From Bacillota bacterium (GTDB lineage Bacteria; Bacillota; Clostridia; Peptostreptococcales; Anaerovoracaceae): DNA of 6,069 nucleotides. This document shows, piece by piece, positions 5,823-6,069 of the stretch. Where the stretch lies: contig JAKJCD010000099.1 of the NCBI GenBank assembly GCA_022706625.1, positions 374-6,442 on the forward strand. The letters run 5' to 3'. Below the pieces are notes generated by a model, which worked only from the letters and a program-made list of their open reading frames with translations, made no database searches and had not been told where the DNA came from. A program made the translations under genes and the position numbers. The stretch's first letter is position 1, and the number at the start of each line of letters is the position of its first letter.

Positions 5823-5868
5823 GCGGTCATCTGTTACTCATGAGTAACAGATGACCGCATCTTTTTTT
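5823..5868 (+). terminator. Intrinsic terminator of the RocR-like gene (perfect 36-bp palindrome plus T-run)
   Basis: Bases 5823-5858 form a perfect palindrome with 18-nt arms: GCGGTCATCTGTTACTCA is followed directly by its reverse complement. AT, C and then seven T's (5862-5868) follow. The RNA would form a stem of about 16 bp with a 4-nt loop and a U-tract, 29 nt after the stop codon. It should end the activator transcript. The same DNA holds the perfect candidate activator site at 5832-5849. Confidence 0.88.
5832..5849. promoter_or_regulatory. Candidate upstream activating site 2 (perfect palindrome)
   Basis: TGTTACTCATGAGTAACA is a perfect 18-bp dyad of the TGT-N12-ACA type favoured by many Fis-like HTH enhancer-binding proteins. 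It is centred about 130 bp upstream of the predicted sigma-54 start, a normal enhancer distance. It is embedded in the terminator palindrome, so the symmetry alone does not prove protein binding. The partner site 30 bp away strengthens the case. Confidence 0.55.
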
Positions 5869-5869
5869 G

Positions 5870-5896
5870 TTAAAAATAAAAGTCTTAAAAATAAAA
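5870..5896 (+). repeat. Tandem 12-bp A/T-rich direct repeat
   Basis: TTAAAAATAAAA occurs at 5870-5881 and again, identical, at 5885-5896 (15-bp period). It lies between the candidate activator sites and the sigma-54 promoter. Such A-tract DNA is often intrinsically curved, which could help loop the activator to the promoter. That role is inference. Confidence 0.6.
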
Positions 5897-5944
5897 TGCT
5901 GATAATTCAATGATTTCAGGAAAGTATATTCTCTATGTGGTTAA

Positions 5945-5960
5945 TGGCACGAATACTGCT
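5945..5960 (+). promoter_or_regulatory. Sigma-54 (-24/-12) promoter of the right-edge gene
   Basis: TGGCACGAATACTGCT fits the RpoN consensus TGGCAC-N5-TTGCW with one mismatch (C for the first T of the -12 element). The invariant GG (5946-5947) and GC (5958-5959) are separated by exactly 10 nt, as required. The predicted start is about A5971, giving a 40-nt leader before the ATG at 6011. The element lies just downstream of the RocR-like gene, which is its likely activator. Confidence 0.85.
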
Positions 5961-5995
5961 ATTTAAATGTAACTGTAGTTATTTTGCCTTATGAA

Positions 5996-6002
5996 AAGGA
6001 GG
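5996..6002 (+). promoter_or_regulatory. Shine-Dalgarno of the right-edge gene
   Basis: AAGGAGG lies 8 nt before ATG 6011-6013. It is the strongest ribosome site in the window and supports a real, well-translated gene although only 19 codons are visible. Confidence 0.85.
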
Positions 6003-6010
6003 AGCAAAGA

Positions 6011-6069
6011 ATGCAGAGGAATCAAAAACACTTATCTTTTTATTACGAGACAACAAAAGATTTCCCCGA
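6011..6069 (+). CDS. Start of an unidentified sigma-54-controlled gene, cut by right edge
   Basis: The visible protein begins MQRNQKHLSFYYETTKDFP and the frame is open to the window end. An optimal Shine-Dalgarno and a sigma-54 promoter with paired upstream sites point to a regulated gene, probably the first of an operon controlled by the RocR-like activator. RocR-type regulators usually control amino-acid catabolism or uptake genes, so a catabolic enzyme is plausible. Nineteen residues do not allow a family to be named. There is no signal peptide or membrane helix in the visible part, so the N-terminus looks cytoplasmic. Confidence 0.75.
   Translation, partial: MQRNQKHLSFYYETTKDFP

Noticed and set aside
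5903..5917. IHF-like site (ATTCAATGATTTC) between enhancer and promoter
   Set aside because: It has at least two mismatches to WATCAANNNNTTR, and Firmicutes usually lack IHF.
1..6069. CRISPR array, insertion sequence, tRNA, defence or toxin-antitoxin system
   Set aside because: No regularly spaced repeats, transposase, terminal repeats, tRNA-like folds or defence-type proteins were found. The coding content is housekeeping plus regulatory.

Overview
The window looks like chromosome from a low-to-mid GC Firmicute, most likely an amino-acid-fermenting member of Clostridia. Three things suggest this. The gene order yycH-yycI-yycJ-htrA-rlmH is the classic segment downstream of the essential WalR/WalK (YycF/YycG) two-component system in Firmicutes. 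Shine-Dalgarno sites are mostly strong and purine-rich. A PAS-containing, RocR-like sigma-54 activator is typical of amino-acid catabolism in this group. The species cannot be fixed from the sequence alone.

Region 1 (1-3922, plus strand) is a tightly packed housekeeping run with gaps of 10 to 38 nt. It holds the 3' end of a YycH-like gene cut by the left edge, yycI (membrane-anchored WalK modulator), yycJ/walJ (metallo-beta-lactamase-fold hydrolase), an HtrA-type membrane-anchored serine protease with a PDZ domain, and rlmH (23S rRNA pseudouridine-1915 methyltransferase). No promoter is evident inside it, so the genes probably share transcripts. Two strong inverted repeats lie inside coding sequence: a perfect 14-bp-arm hairpin in rlmH, and a bulged 8+6-bp hairpin in yycJ.

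Region 2 (3949-5793) is a divergent regulatory pair: an ArsR-family winged-helix repressor on the minus strand and a RocR-like PAS/AAA+/Fis-HTH sigma-54 activator on the plus strand. The ArsR-like gene has a near-consensus sigma-A promoter (TTGACT-17-TATAAT). An imperfect palindrome overlaps its -10 box and start site, which suggests autorepression.

Region 3 (5794-6069) is the most informative non-coding stretch. Downstream of the activator lie two 18-bp TGTT-N10-AACA sites whose centres are exactly 30 bp apart. The second sits in the middle of a perfect 36-bp palindrome that, with its T-run, also forms an intrinsic terminator. An A/T-rich spacer with a 12-bp direct repeat follows, then a near-consensus sigma-54 -24/-12 promoter (TGGCACGAATACTGCT), a strong Shine-Dalgarno site and the first 19 codons of a gene cut by the right edge. 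The simplest model is that the RocR-like protein binds the paired upstream sites and activates the truncated gene through sigma-54. That gene is probably the first of a catabolic operon, but its product cannot be recognised from 19 residues. No mobile element, CRISPR array, tRNA or rRNA was seen.
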